Shown: positions 16,546-29,262, numbered from the stretch's first letter. The stretch is DNA of 64,000 nt from Agreia sp. VKM Ac-1783 (GCF_900177765.1 NZ_FXWI01000006.1:62001-126000), one strand, 5' to 3'. Notes: generated by a model from the letters alone, not told the origin. A program made the numbers and translations.

Positions 16546-17391
16546 CTAGGCGATAGCTTTGACGACGGTGAGGGCGATGAGCCCGACGCCCGTGGCCACC
16601 AGAAGCAACATCTGGGTGTTCTTCTGACGCACGTTTCGGGTCTTCGTGAAGATCAGCCCGATCAGAGCGCCGACGGCTAGGCCGCCGAGATGGGCCTGCC
16701 ACGCGATGCCGAAGCCCGGGATGAAACCGATGACGAGGTTGATGCCGACCAAGACGAGCAGCTGAATGTTGTTGCCGCCGAAATGGCGCTGGATGACGAA
16801 GAACGCGCCCATCAGCCCGAAGATAGCGCCAGACGCACCCACGACGGGTTGAGCCGGCGACGCGATCAGATCGACCGCGACCGAGCCACCGAGGCCGGCC
16901 AGGAGATAGAGCGCGAGGTAGCGCGCGCGCCCCAACGTGTGCTCGAGCATCTGCCCGAAGATGAACAGCGCGTACATGTTGAACAGGAGATGCAGGATGC
17001 CGCCGTGCATGAAGATCGACGTGATCATGCGCCACGGCTCGAGTGGAAACCCGAGCGCCGGCTGCGTATACGCGCCCGCATACTGCAGCGCCTGCGTGAC
17101 GGTCGACCCGATGCCGGGGACGCTCTGCAGAATGAAGAAGAAGGCGGTCACGCCGATCAGGGAGTAGGTGACGACCGGTTGCGTCGATGTGCTGCGAAAG
17201 GCCGTGACGAAACGCGGTTTGGGGCGGGGAGGCCGGTTAGCTCGTGCACAGTCGACACAGTGCACGCCGACGGCCGCCTGCACCTGACATTCGGGACACA
17301 CGGTCTTGCCGCAACGCTGGCAGAGAATGTAGCTCTGTCGCCCGGGATGCCGATAACAGAAGTTATCGGCATCCACTGGAGCCTGTGACAC
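16546..17391 (-). CDS. Rhomboid-family intramembrane serine protease with N-terminal zinc ribbon
   Basis: A 281-residue membrane protease. The cytosolic N terminus (about 10-50) has paired cysteines (C12, C24/C27, C32/C35, C45/C48) forming a B-box-like zinc ribbon. Six or seven membrane spans follow with rhomboid signatures: HLLFN (His134, Asn138), the catalytic GASGAIFG (Ser187) and partner His234 in AWQAHLGGL. It cleaves membrane proteins within the bilayer; bacterial substrates are largely unknown. It is the gene downstream of the cyclophilin gene, 30 bases away, and is convergent with crgA. Confidence 0.94.
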   Translation of the reverse strand: MSQAPVDADNFCYRHPGRQSYILCQRCGKTVCPECQVQAAVGVHCVDCARANRPPRPKPRFVTAFRSTSTQPVVTYSLIGVTAFFFILQSVPGIGSTVTQALQYAGAYTQPALGFPLEPWRMITSIFMHGGILHLLFNMYALFIFGQMLEHTLGRARYLALYLLAGLGGSVAVDLIASPAQPVVGASGAIFGLMGAFFVIQRHFGGNNIQLLVLVGINLVIGFIPGFGIAWQAHLGGLAVGALIGLIFTKTRNVRQKNTQMLLLVATGVGLIALTVVKAIA

Positions 17392-17421
17392 CCGCGTTCG
17401 CCTCTATCTCGTAGAAGAAGC

Positions 17422-17961
17422 TCAGACCGCTTCGATGGTGACGCTCTCGACAACGACGCTGTCGAGGGGGCGGTCGCCCGCGTCGGTTGCGACGGCGCCG
17501 ATCTTCTCGACGATGCGCTTGGACTCGTCATCGGCGACCTCGCCGAAGATGGAGTGCTTGGCCTGCAGCCAGGTCGTCGGGCCCGTCGTGATGAAGAACT
17601 GCGATCCGTTGGTGCCGTGGCCACCGCGCTGGCCTGCGTTGGCCATGGCCAGAACGTAGGGCTGCGTGAAGTTGAGCTCGGGGCTGATCTCATCGTCGAA
17701 GGCGTAACCGGGGCCGCCGGTGCCCTGTCCGATGGGGTCGCCGCCCTGGATCATGAATCCCGGGATGATGCGGTGGAAGATGGTGCCGTCGTAGAGCTTG
17801 TCTTTGGAGACCTTGCCGGTCTGCGGGTGGGTCCACTCGATCTCGCCGGTGGCGAGGCCGACGAAGTTGGCGACCGTCTTCGGCGCGTGGTTGCCGAAAA
17901 GGTTGACCTTGATGGCGCCGTGGTTGGTGGTGAACGTTGCTACGTGGGTGTGTGCGGGCAT
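17422..17961 (-). CDS. ppiA: Cyclophilin-type peptidyl-prolyl cis-trans isomerase
   Basis: A 179-residue cytosolic cyclophilin that catalyses cis-trans isomerisation of prolyl bonds. The active-site blocks are intact: FHRIIPGFMIQGGD (catalytic Arg), NGSQFFIT and the HSIFGEV segment. The ATG at 17961 is chosen because the family domain starts within 7 residues and GGAGAA lies 8 bases upstream; a longer in-frame reading upstream has no such site. No signal peptide is present. It corresponds to PpiA near the origin of mycobacteria and probably shares a transcript with the rhomboid gene. Confidence 0.95.
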   Translation of the reverse strand: MPAHTHVATFTTNHGAIKVNLFGNHAPKTVANFVGLATGEIEWTHPQTGKVSKDKLYDGTIFHRIIPGFMIQGGDPIGQGTGGPGYAFDDEISPELNFTQPYVLAMANAGQRGGHGTNGSQFFITTGPTTWLQAKHSIFGEVADDESKRIVEKIGAVATDAGDRPLDSVVVESVTIEAV

Positions 17962-18105
17962 GTATTGATTCTCCCATACACCCTCAGACATCCAGACGAG
18001 GCACAGGGTATGTGCGGGTGATCGCCAGGGCAAGCCGTGCGCGCCGAGTGGTGCGCGTGGCAAGATTAGGGGGAACCGCGCTCGTTCCGCTGATGGAGGT
18101 TTTCA

Positions 18106-18615
18106 ATGAGTCTTACTCGCAAGCGTCGCAAGGCGCTCAAGAAGTTGAAGGGCAGTGCTGAAGAGCTTTGGCTCGACCAGCAAGAGATCCTTGATCGCGC
18201 AAACCAGATCGCCCGCGTCGCCGCGGGTCACGCCTCCGACCTGACGCGTGAAGAAGTCGTGCCTCGCGTTCGCGGTGCCGTTGACTCGATCGGCCCGGTC
18301 ATCGGCCGCAATGTCGCCGGAGCCAAGCTCGCAGCGCAGGAGGTGCGCAGCCGTTTCGCCCACGACGTGCTTCCCTCGGTCGGCACAGCTCTCGGGTCCG
18401 CCGCCACCGTGCTGCACGTGGCCAACAATCCGACGGTCAAGCGAGCAATCGCCAAGACGCAGCCCAAGAAGGCTCCGGTCGGCGGCATCGTCGCAATCGT
18501 CTTCGGTGTCGTCGCAGCGGTTGGTGTCGGATACGCGCTGTGGCAGACGCTGCGCGCCGATGACGAGCTCTGGATCGCCGACGACGAGGCAGTCTCGGAG
18601 ACGCCCGCCGGCTAG
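18106..18615 (+). CDS. Conserved protein of unknown function, single C-terminal membrane span
   Basis: A 169-residue protein with a very basic N terminus (RKRRKALKKLK), a long helical, charged middle part (about 15-120) and one membrane span (about 127-146), then an acidic tail DDELWIADDEA. A strong GGAGG lies 8-12 bases upstream of the ATG. The pattern suggests a membrane-tethered DNA- or envelope-associated protein, but that is speculation. It is a single-gene transcript ended by a strong bidirectional hairpin at 18632. It is not recognised as a named family; similar proteins may be limited to Microbacteriaceae and relatives. Confidence 0.8.
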   Translation: MSLTRKRRKALKKLKGSAEELWLDQQEILDRANQIARVAAGHASDLTREEVVPRVRGAVDSIGPVIGRNVAGAKLAAQEVRSRFAHDVLPSVGTALGSAATVLHVANNPTVKRAIAKTQPKKAPVGGIVAIVFGVVAAVGVGYALWQTLRADDELWIADDEAVSETPAG

Positions 18616-18631
18616 GCATCACCCCAGCTAG

Positions 18632-18675
18632 AACGACAAGAGCGGCATCCCACTCGGGGTGCCGCTCTTGTCGTT
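18632..18675. terminator. Bidirectional terminator between convergent genes
   Basis: A long stem with arms AACGACAAGAGCGGCA (18632-18647) and TGCCGCTCTTGTCGTT (18660-18675), extended inwards by a few pairs around a 4-base loop. It lies between the rightward gene ending at 18615 and the leftward Nudix gene ending at 18698 and would work in both directions. Confidence 0.85.
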
Positions 18676-18697
18676 CCTGTGGCTCGCCGGCGTGATC

Positions 18698-19135
18698 TCA
18701 GCCTGCTCCGCGGAGTTTCGAGGCGGAGCTCATCCGGATACCGATGTCGACGAGGTCGACACGGTCGAGTGTCGCGACGTCGTCGAGCGCGAACCATGCA
18801 GCCTCGTCGGTACTGCCGTCGGTCTCGTTGGTGAGATCGCCGTCGACCACCTCCGCCGTGTAGACCACCCGCAGCGCGTGCAGGGGCACTCCTGAGCCGC
18901 TTATCCGCTGCTCCGCGGGGATGACCTTGGAGTCGACGCCGATCAGGTCACCGAGCTGCGCCCTGTAGCCGGTCTCCTCGGCGATCTCGCGTATGGCGGC
19001 GTCGGCCGGATCTTCACCCGGATCGATGCCGCCCCCGGGCAACGTCCACCCCGAGTAGTCACCCGCGCGCCAGTGGGCCAGCAGAATGAACCCGTCGCGA
19101 ACGATGACGGCATAGGCGGCGACACGGATATCCAT
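18698..19135 (-). CDS. Nudix hydrolase
   Basis: A 145-residue hydrolase with a complete Nudix box GGGIDPGEDPADAAIREI followed by AEETGY (about 34-57), the Mg-binding catalytic helix that cleaves nucleoside diphosphates linked to another group. The substrate cannot be told from the sequence; the family includes nucleotide-pool-cleaning MutT enzymes and NDP-sugar or ADP-ribose hydrolases. It starts 3 bases after the stop of the gene at 19139, so the two are probably translated from one message, and it ends at the shared bidirectional terminator. Confidence 0.9.
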   Translation of the reverse strand: MDIRVAAYAVIVRDGFILLAHWRAGDYSGWTLPGGGIDPGEDPADAAIREIAEETGYRAQLGDLIGVDSKVIPAEQRISGSGVPLHALRVVYTAEVVDGDLTNETDGSTDEAAWFALDDVATLDRVDLVDIGIRMSSASKLRGAG

Positions 19136-19138
19136 GAC

Positions 19139-19753
19139 TCAGATGTCGTCCATCTGCTGTTTGAGGGCGGCGAGATCGACATCGATCAGAGTGCGGATGC
19201 GACGAGCTCGGTTGCGCGCGTAGTCAGCGTCTCTCACGGGTGGTGTCGGAAGGGTGTCCAGACGCATCTCGACGGCCCCGCCCAGGTCGGCCCAAGCATC
19301 CTGTCTGGCCGTCTCGACGATCTCGGCGACGTAATCGACGTCGTCTGCCAGGAGTCTCAGCCGGGCCGCCACACGGGAGTACACGGCGTGACGCAGGTCG
19401 AGACTGGCCAGGTCTTCGGGATGGTAGTCGTGCTCGTGCCTCACGCTGCCTCGTGCCCGGGCCGCACGCTCGCGCAGCACGTCTGTGACGCGATCGGCGT
19501 AGTCGGACTGCTCGGTCGCGAGACGCACCAGCGACTGCCTCACCTCGCGTGCCGTCACGTCGGCGTCGAACGGCTCATCGTGACGCAGAGCGGTGACGAT
19601 GATGTGATTCTTCACGTCCATCACGACGGCGAAGCGGGCGATCAGCAGACCCTCGTCGACCGCACGCTGAACCGCTTCTTCAGAAACAGAAATGGCCTCG
19701 GACGAAGCCGACGGGCGCTTTCGCTTCCGATCGGATTTTCGCCTCAAGGCCAT
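19139..19753 (-). CDS. Conserved protein of unknown function, helical and charged
   Basis: A 204-residue soluble protein with a basic N terminus (RRKSDRKRKRPS) and mostly predicted helices rich in Arg, Asp and Glu; no membrane span, signal peptide or catalytic motif. It starts about 70 bases past the tRNA-Ala 3' end and is followed 3 bases later by the Nudix gene, so the two likely form an operon. A His-rich piece RHEHDYHPEDL near residue 105 is the only unusual segment. The function is unknown; the arrangement next to tRNA-Ala suggests a lineage-conserved gene. Confidence 0.75.
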   Translation of the reverse strand: MALRRKSDRKRKRPSASSEAISVSEEAVQRAVDEGLLIARFAVVMDVKNHIIVTALRHDEPFDADVTAREVRQSLVRLATEQSDYADRVTDVLRERAARARGSVRHEHDYHPEDLASLDLRHAVYSRVAARLRLLADDVDYVAEIVETARQDAWADLGGAVEMRLDTLPTPPVRDADYARNRARRIRTLIDVDLAALKQQMDDI

Positions 19754-19825
19754 TTCGATCCACCAGTTTTATGGACTGCTGTTTGTTCACTGCGAATGAT
19801 CTCGACTTCGTTGAGATCACTGCGG

Positions 19826-19898
19826 TGGAGCCTAGGAGAATCGAACTCCTAACCCCCTGCTTGCAAAGCAGGTGCTCTGCCAATTGAGCTAAGGCCCC
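19826..19898 (-). tRNA. tRNA-Ala (anticodon TGC)
   Basis: A 73-nt tRNA with acceptor strands GGGGCCT (19898-19892) and AGGCTCC (19833-19827), including the G3-U70 wobble pair that identifies alanine tRNAs. The D-arm is AGCTCAATTGGCAGAGC, the anticodon loop CTTTGCAAG (anticodon TGC) and the T-loop GTTCGATTC. The discriminator is A and CCA is not encoded. It lies 30 bp downstream of tRNA-Ile, a pair commonly found next to gyrA in Actinobacteria. Confidence 0.96.
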
Positions 19899-19928
19899 GG
19901 TTGAGAAGGCTTCTTTCGAAGCATCTCG

Positions 19929-20002
19929 TGGGGGTACGTGGACTTGAACCACGGACCTCTTCGTTATCAGCGAAGCGCTCTAACCGCCTGAGCTATACCC
20001 CC
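19929..20002 (-). tRNA. tRNA-Ile (anticodon GAT)
   Basis: A 74-nt tRNA with acceptor strands GGGGGTA (20002-19996) and TACCCCC (19936-19930), D-arm AGCTCAGGCGGTTAGAGC, anticodon loop CTGATAA (anticodon GAT) and T-loop GTTCAAGTC. The discriminator is A and CCA is not encoded. It is read leftwards after gyrA and the DUF3566 gene and precedes tRNA-Ala. Confidence 0.96.
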
Positions 20003-20078
20003 GGATGGGCAGATAGTAGGTTATCCCACCTGCACCTGTTTCCCCAAACCGAGCGAGCTCGAATGGGGAGAATCCGCC

Positions 20079-20478
20079 TTACTTGTTGGTGAAACCGAGC
20101 AGAACTCCGCCCGTGATCTTGGTCGCGAGGTTATACAGAACCGCGCTGATCGCGCCGAGTGCGGTGATGACGATCACGTTGAGGATCGCCACGATCACCG
20201 CGAATCCCATGACCTGTGACAACGAGGCGAAGTCGAAGAGATCGAAGTTCTCTTTACCCGCGATGTCTTTCAGGAGCCCGTTGATCTGGTCGAAGACACC
20301 GGTCTGGTTGAGAAGCGACCACACGAGGAACGCCACGACGATCGTGATGATTCCCAGAATCACCGCGAAGAGGAACGAGAGCTTGAGGATCGACCAGAAG
20401 TCGACGTAGACCAGCTTGAGCCGCACCTGCTTGGTGGCAGCGGGGCGCGACGACTTCTTCGCGAGTTTCTCGGCGACA

Positions 20479-20486
<8 letters not shown>
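20079..20486 (-). CDS. DUF3566 transmembrane protein downstream of gyrA
   Basis: A protein of 135 residues: a basic N terminus ([15 protein letters not shown]), the conserved block [18 protein letters not shown], two membrane spans (about 33-57 and 93-118) and the ending [10 protein letters not shown]. This matches the DUF3566 family found right after gyrA in Actinobacteria (Rv0007 in M. tuberculosis), whose role is unknown; CwsA-like division links have been proposed for neighbours but not shown here. The ATG at 20486 overlaps the gyrA stop by 8 bases; a much longer upstream reading lies inside gyrA and is rejected. Confidence 0.92.
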
Positions 20487-23067
<2,581 letters not shown>

Positions 23068-23106
23068 GGTGTCCTAGCGGTAGAGCCCGTCGCCGGGCAG
23101 AGCGCA

Positions 23107-25095
<1,989 letters not shown>

Positions 25096-25134
25096 TCAGT
25101 GCCGCCTCTATGTGAGTCATGAAGGCGACCCTTA

Positions 25135-25140
25135 ATTCTA
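25135..25140 (-). promoter_or_regulatory. Candidate -10 element for gyrB-gyrA
   Basis: In the 136-bp gap between the DciA-like gene and gyrB, the leftward strand reads TAGAAT at 25140-25135, followed by AAGGGTCGCC. A convincing -35 box at the right spacing is not seen; TTTAAC at 15 bp is the nearest. gyrB promoters in Actinobacteria often respond to supercoiling. Weak evidence. Confidence 0.3.
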
Positions 25141-25216
25141 GCAAAGGCAGCGTGAGTTAAACGGCTATATGGCGATCTGAGCGGTTTATTTTGCCAAGGT
25201 GACCGTATTTGCCACG

Positions 25217-25759
25217 TCAACCGTAGGTATCGCGAGGACCACGCCCTGGAATTGATCTGGAGCCCTTTTTCCAGGACGGTGCGTGGGGTGCCTGAAAGCG
25301 AACGCTCTCAATGCCCGCGTCGGGGTAGGACTGGGCGATGCGGGTCATGATCATCGTGCGCATGTGTCGCAGTTGAGTTGCCCACGCCGTGGAGTCGCAC
25401 TGCACTGTGAGAACCGAGTCCGTGACGTCGAGCGGAAAGCTGTGTTCGGCCGTGTCGGCGCCGGCGATCTCCCGCCAGGCCATTAGTAGATCCGACTTCG
25501 CGAGCGGTGTCGCCCAGCCCAACTCGCTGGTCATCGCCGTCATCACATCGGCGATACCTCTCGGATCGCGGCCGCGACCGTATGCCTCGCTCTCGACGAC
25601 AGGTTCGCGCGTGCGCCTCTTGCGAGGGCCGTAGCGTCGACTCGTGGCATCGCCGAAGACCTCTTTGAATCGCAGATACACCGACGACGACAATGACAGT
25701 GAGGTCGCTTTCCCCGACCCGTCGTGCCCTGAGTCTGCCTGAGGAATCTCCTGAGTCAC
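25217..25759 (-). CDS. DciA-like protein (DUF721), predicted replicative helicase loader
   Basis: A 180-residue protein with an Arg/Lys-rich linker (YGPRKRRTREPVVE) and a C-terminal DUF721/KH-like domain (about 65-150) starting DPRGIADVMTAM and containing LLMAWREIAG and VTDSVLTVQCDSTAWATQL. DUF721 proteins (DciA; Rv0004 in mycobacteria) bind DnaB and help load the replicative helicase in bacteria without DnaC or DnaI. The GTG start overlaps the recF stop by 4 bases (GTGA), so it is coupled to recF. The N-terminal residues are coded next to a repeat that has extended the recF end. Confidence 0.9.
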   Translation of the reverse strand: MTQEIPQADSGHDGSGKATSLSLSSSVYLRFKEVFGDATSRRYGPRKRRTREPVVESEAYGRGRDPRGIADVMTAMTSELGWATPLAKSDLLMAWREIAGADTAEHSFPLDVTDSVLTVQCDSTAWATQLRHMRTMIMTRIAQSYPDAGIESVRFQAPHAPSWKKGSRSIPGRGPRDTYG

Positions 25760-27027
25760 GCCGTATTCCCTTCGACAGGCTCAGGGAACGGGTCTGGCTC
25801 AGGGGACACGTCTGGTTCAGGGGACACGTCTGGTTCAGGGAACGGCACACTCGGATCGACGATCGTTCCCGCGCTGATGCGCACCGTGTGCGGCGTGAGC
25901 GACTCGGGCACGTCGTCGTAGACGGCAGCCGTTATCAGCACCTGTTCGTAGTCGGCGACCGCGATGGCCAACCGCTTGCGCCTGGCCTCATCGAGCTCGG
26001 CGAAGACATCGTCGAGGATCACCACCGGGTCTCCGGTGGGCGATTCGACGCGCAGGAGAGCGGCAGCAGAGAGCTTGAGCGACAGCGCGTATGACCACGA
26101 CTCTCCGTGACTCGCGTATCCCTTTGCCGGAAGGCCGTTGAGTTCGAAGACGAGATCGTCACGATGCGGACCGATGAGCGTCAGCCCGCGATCGAGCTCC
26201 TGTCGCCTCACGCGGACCAGCCCTTCGCGGAACAGCTCAGCGATCTTCTCCCTGGTCAGAATCTCTTTCGTCGTTCCCTCCGGCACTGCGAATCCATCAT
26301 CCGCCTGCTCGTCGGCATCCGGATGCGCGGCGAGCACGCTGAGCCGATTGCCCAACGCCGGTCGATGGTCGGCCCCGGCGATCGAGCGGTACGCGTCGAC
26401 GACGAGCGGATGAAGACGGCTGACGAGCGCGACCCGTTCGGCGATCAACTCGCTGCCGAGCGCGACGAGTCGTTCGTCCCAGATGTCGAGAGTCGAGAGG
26501 TTGGCTCCTCGCAGGCCCTGTGCTCGGGCGGATTTGAGGAGTGTGTTGCGCTGCTTGAGCACGCGCTCGTAGTCGGACTGCACCCCGGCGAGGCGGGGCG
26601 TGCGTGCCACGAGCAGCTGATCGAGGAATCGTCGTCGACCCGACGGTTCTCCTCGGATCAAGGCGAGGTCTTCGGGAGCGAAGAGCACCGACGAGAAGTA
26701 TCTCGGCAGCTCGCGAGGCTTGATGACCGAGCGATTGACCTGGGCGCGGTTTGCGCTCGAGCGGTTGATCTGGACTTCGACGAGCAACTCGCGTGCCTCG
26801 TGTTCGAGCCGAGCTCGCACGATGGCTGCGTTCTGGCCGGCACGGATCATCGCGTGATCGACGGAGACGCGGTGCGAGCCGAGGCTGCTGAGATAGCCGA
26901 GCGACTCCACCAGATTCGTCTTACCCTGGCCGTTGCTTCCGACGAAGAGATTCGGTCCCGGCTCGAGGTCGACCTCTGCCGTGGCGTAATTACGAAAGTC
27001 GACGAGCGAGAGATGCCGAACGAGCAC
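25756..27027 (-). CDS. recF: RecF, recombination mediator ATPase, with repeat-derived C-terminal tail
   Basis: A 423-residue SMC-like ATPase that helps load RecA at single-strand gaps with RecO and RecR. Walker A is GSNGQGKTN (about 30-38, Lys36); Walker B is VVILDDVFAELD with signature Y-A-L-S-L-K-L before it. The body ends near residue 390; the last part (PFPEPDVSPEPDVSPEPDPF) is a repetitive Pro/Glu/Asp tail coded by an 18-bp tandem repeat joined to a palindromic intergenic element (see 25770-25845). Such a tail is not part of the RecF fold. The gene lies between gnd and the DciA-like gene as in other Actinobacteria. Confidence 0.96.
   Translation of the reverse strand: MLVRHLSLVDFRNYATAEVDLEPGPNLFVGSNGQGKTNLVESLGYLSSLGSHRVSVDHAMIRAGQNAAIVRARLEHEARELLVEVQINRSSANRAQVNRSVIKPRELPRYFSSVLFAPEDLALIRGEPSGRRRFLDQLLVARTPRLAGVQSDYERVLKQRNTLLKSARAQGLRGANLSTLDIWDERLVALGSELIAERVALVSRLHPLVVDAYRSIAGADHRPALGNRLSVLAAHPDADEQADDGFAVPEGTTKEILTREKIAELFREGLVRVRRQELDRGLTLIGPHRDDLVFELNGLPAKGYASHGESWSYALSLKLSAAALLRVESPTGDPVVILDDVFAELDEARRKRLAIAVADYEQVLITAAVYDDVPESLTPHTVRISAGTIVDPSVPFPEPDVSPEPDVSPEPDPFPEPVEGNTA
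25770..25845. repeat. 18-bp tandem repeat fused to a palindromic-family repeat in the recF 3' end
   Basis: TCTGGTTCAGGGGACACG-type 18-bp units run at 25793-25810, 25811-25828 and (partial) 25829-25845, next to TTCGACAGGCTCAGGGAACG at 25771-25790. The latter closely resembles 60971-60990 near the repeat array at 61 kb. Read leftwards in the recF frame the units give PEPDVS repeats. Confidence 0.8.
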
Positions 27028-27054
27028 GGTTCTCTCCTGTCTTACTTACTGGTT

Positions 27055-27149
27055 GCGCTGGTCGAGTAGTCGCGCAACGACGGAACCGGCGTATCGAGAC
27101 CACGGAGTCGTGGCCTCGATACGCTCGTTCCTCGCTACTCGACCAGCGC
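27055..27149. repeat. Nested palindromic (REP/BIME-like) element between gnd and recF
   Basis: Outer arms GCGCTGGTCGAGTAG (27055-27069) and CTACTCGACCAGCGC (27135-27149) are perfect inverted copies. Inside, CGTATCGAGACCACG (27090-27104) pairs with CGTGGCCTCGATACG (27109-27123) with one G-T mismatch and a 4-base loop. The words CTACTCGACCAGCGC and TCTCGATACG recur in the array at 60989-61140, so this is a dispersed family. It could also end the gnd transcript. Confidence 0.85.
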
Positions 27150-27158
27150 GGTTCCGTT

Positions 27159-28049
27159 CTAGTCTTCGGCCTTCTTGACCGCGTGACCGCCGAACTGGTT
27201 GCGCAGAGCTGCGACCGCCTTCATCGAAGGCGAGTCCTCCTGGCGCGACACGAAGCGAGCGAAGATCGACGCCGAGATCGTGGGCACGGGCACGGCGTTC
27301 GAGAGAGCTTCTTCGATGGTCCAGCGGCCTTCGCCGGAGTCCTCGACGTAACCCTCGATGTCTTCGAACTCGGGGTCCTGCTCCAGCGCCTGAACGAGGA
27401 GCTCGAGCAGCCAGGAGCGCACGACTGTTCCGCGCTGCCATGCCTTGAAGGTTCCCGTGACGTCTTTGATGATGTCTTTGCGGGTGTCGAGAAGTTCGTA
27501 GCCCTCGGCATAGGCCTGCATCAGGGCGTACTCGATGCCGTTGTGCACCATCTTGGCGTAGTGACCCGCGCCGACCTCGCCGACGTGAACGAAGCCCTCT
27601 TCACGAGGTCCTTCGGGACGGAGGGCGTCGAAGATCGGCATCAGCGTCTCGATGTTGGCCTTGGTGCCACCGACCATCAGTCCGTAGCCGTTCTCCAGGC
27701 CCCAGATGCCGCCCGATACGCCAGCGTCGACGTAGCCGATGCCCTTGGGCTCGAGCTCTGCCGCGTGCTTGAAGTCTTCGGTGAAGCGGGAGTTTCCTCC
27801 GTCGATGACCAGGTCACCGTCAGAGAGAACGGTTCCGAGCTCGGTGATGACCGAGTCGGTGATCTTTCCGGCGGGAACCATGACCCACACGACGCGAGGG
27901 CTGGGGAGCGCGGCAGCCAGAGCTGCAAGGTCGGCCACGTCGGAGACGGCGGGATTGTTGTCGTACCCCGTTACCTCGTGACCTGCGTTGCGCAGGCGCG
28001 CACGCATGTTGTTGCCCATCTTGCCGAGACCGACGAGTCCAATGTGCAT
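27159..28049 (-). CDS. gnd: 6-phosphogluconate dehydrogenase (decarboxylating), short form
   Basis: A 296-residue enzyme of the oxidative pentose phosphate pathway, oxidising 6-phosphogluconate to ribulose 5-phosphate with NAD(P)+. It has the Rossmann motif GLVGLGKMGNNM, the signature DGGNSRFTED, GVSGGIWGLENGYGLMVGG and the catalytic HYAKMVHNGIEYALMQ. The length fits the short bacterial form (about 300, against 470 residues for the long one). The ATG at 28049 with AAGGAG about 8 bases upstream begins directly at the Rossmann fold, so longer readings are rejected. It sits between dnaN and recF, a conserved actinobacterial arrangement. Confidence 0.96.
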   Translation of the reverse strand: MHIGLVGLGKMGNNMRARLRNAGHEVTGYDNNPAVSDVADLAALAAALPSPRVVWVMVPAGKITDSVITELGTVLSDGDLVIDGGNSRFTEDFKHAAELEPKGIGYVDAGVSGGIWGLENGYGLMVGGTKANIETLMPIFDALRPEGPREEGFVHVGEVGAGHYAKMVHNGIEYALMQAYAEGYELLDTRKDIIKDVTGTFKAWQRGTVVRSWLLELLVQALEQDPEFEDIEGYVEDSGEGRWTIEEALSNAVPVPTISASIFARFVSRQEDSPSMKAVAALRNQFGGHAVKKAED

Positions 28050-28116
28050 TACAGAATCTCCTTGACGAAAGATGTGGGTGAGGGCGTCCGGGATCCCGGC
28101 CACCGGCATCCGGTGA

Positions 28117-29262
28117 TTACCGCAGCAACAGGTTCGGCTGCAGCAGGTATTTGTAGTCGTCTGTGCCGGGCTGGTCTTTGGACGACTGGCTCGTGATGAG
28201 CACGGGGCCCGGCTTGTTGGGGTTGTCGGTCTTGGTGAACGAGATCCGAACGTATTCCGAGTGCACAGCACTCAGCCCATCAAGCAGGAACTGTGGTTTC
28301 AGCGAGACGACGGTGTCGGAGCCGGTGAGAAGCGCGTCGATCGATTCTGATGCCTGAGCCTGCTCGGAGCCGATGGCTTCGAGGGTGACACCGTCGATCG
28401 TGAAGGTGAAGCGGAGCGCGGCCTCGCGCTCGAGAACGAGGCTGACGCGACGAGTGGACTCGATGAGTTCGGCGGTATTCATCACCGCATAGTTGTCGAC
28501 GGTCTCGGGAAAGAGGCGCTTGACAGGAGGGAAGTTTCCCTTGATCAGCAGTGACGTGACCGTCTTCTTGTCGGAACGGAAGGCGATGAGCTCTCGGTCG
28601 TCGGTGTTCGTGATCGAGACCGAGATCGTTCCAGCGTTGCCGAACGTCTTTCCGACCTCTTGCAGAGTCTTGGCGGGAACGAGGGCACTCGCCGTCGTCA
28701 CGCCGGCGTCTCCGGAATCCCAATCGATGTTGCGCACGGCCACGCGGTAGCGGTCGGTGGCGACCAGAGACAGCGTGTTCTCAGAGACCTCGAGCTGAAC
28801 GCCTGTGATCACGGGGGTCACATCATCGCGTGACGCGGCGACCGCTACCTGCGCCACTGCGGCGGCGAACTTGTCTGCTGGCAGGATGCCGGACTCTTCG
28901 CCGATCTGGGGCAGGCTCGGATATTCCTCGACGGGCATGCTCAGAAGAGTGAACTTGGCGGATCCGCTGGAGACGGTGATTCGGGAGTCTTCGGAGGCGA
29001 AGCGCACGGGGGCATTCGGAAGCTTGCTGGCGATGTCTGAGAGGAGGCGACCCGATACGAGCACGGTTCCCGGCTCCTCGACGTCTGCGGCGATCTGGGT
29101 CTGGGCTGAGACCTCGTAGTCGAACGACGACAGAGTGAGGCCGTCTTCATCGGCTTTGATGAGGATTCCGGAGAGGATCGGAAGAGTGGTTCGCTGAGGC
29201 AACAGCTTGACGGCGAAGGAGACGGCTTCGCTGAAGACGTCTCTGTTGGCTTGGAACTTCAC
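28117..29262 (-). CDS. dnaN: DNA polymerase III beta subunit (sliding clamp)
   Basis: A 381-residue protein with three repeated clamp domains (about 1-125, 130-250, 255-381); the dimer encircles DNA and tethers the polymerase. The N terminus VKFQANRDVFSEAVSFAVK and the pieces LPQRTTLPILSGI, ATDRYRVAVR and the C-terminal KYLLQPNLLLR are typical. I chose the GTG at 29262, which matches the family start and total length, over an in-frame start 31 codons upstream that would run into the origin. It is the first gene left of oriC, transcribed away from it. Confidence 0.97.
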   Translation of the reverse strand: MKFQANRDVFSEAVSFAVKLLPQRTTLPILSGILIKADEDGLTLSSFDYEVSAQTQIAADVEEPGTVLVSGRLLSDIASKLPNAPVRFASEDSRITVSSGSAKFTLLSMPVEEYPSLPQIGEESGILPADKFAAAVAQVAVAASRDDVTPVITGVQLEVSENTLSLVATDRYRVAVRNIDWDSGDAGVTTASALVPAKTLQEVGKTFGNAGTISVSITNTDDRELIAFRSDKKTVTSLLIKGNFPPVKRLFPETVDNYAVMNTAELIESTRRVSLVLEREAALRFTFTIDGVTLEAIGSEQAQASESIDALLTGSDTVVSLKPQFLLDGLSAVHSEYVRISFTKTDNPNKPGPVLITSQSSKDQPGTDDYKYLLQPNLLLR

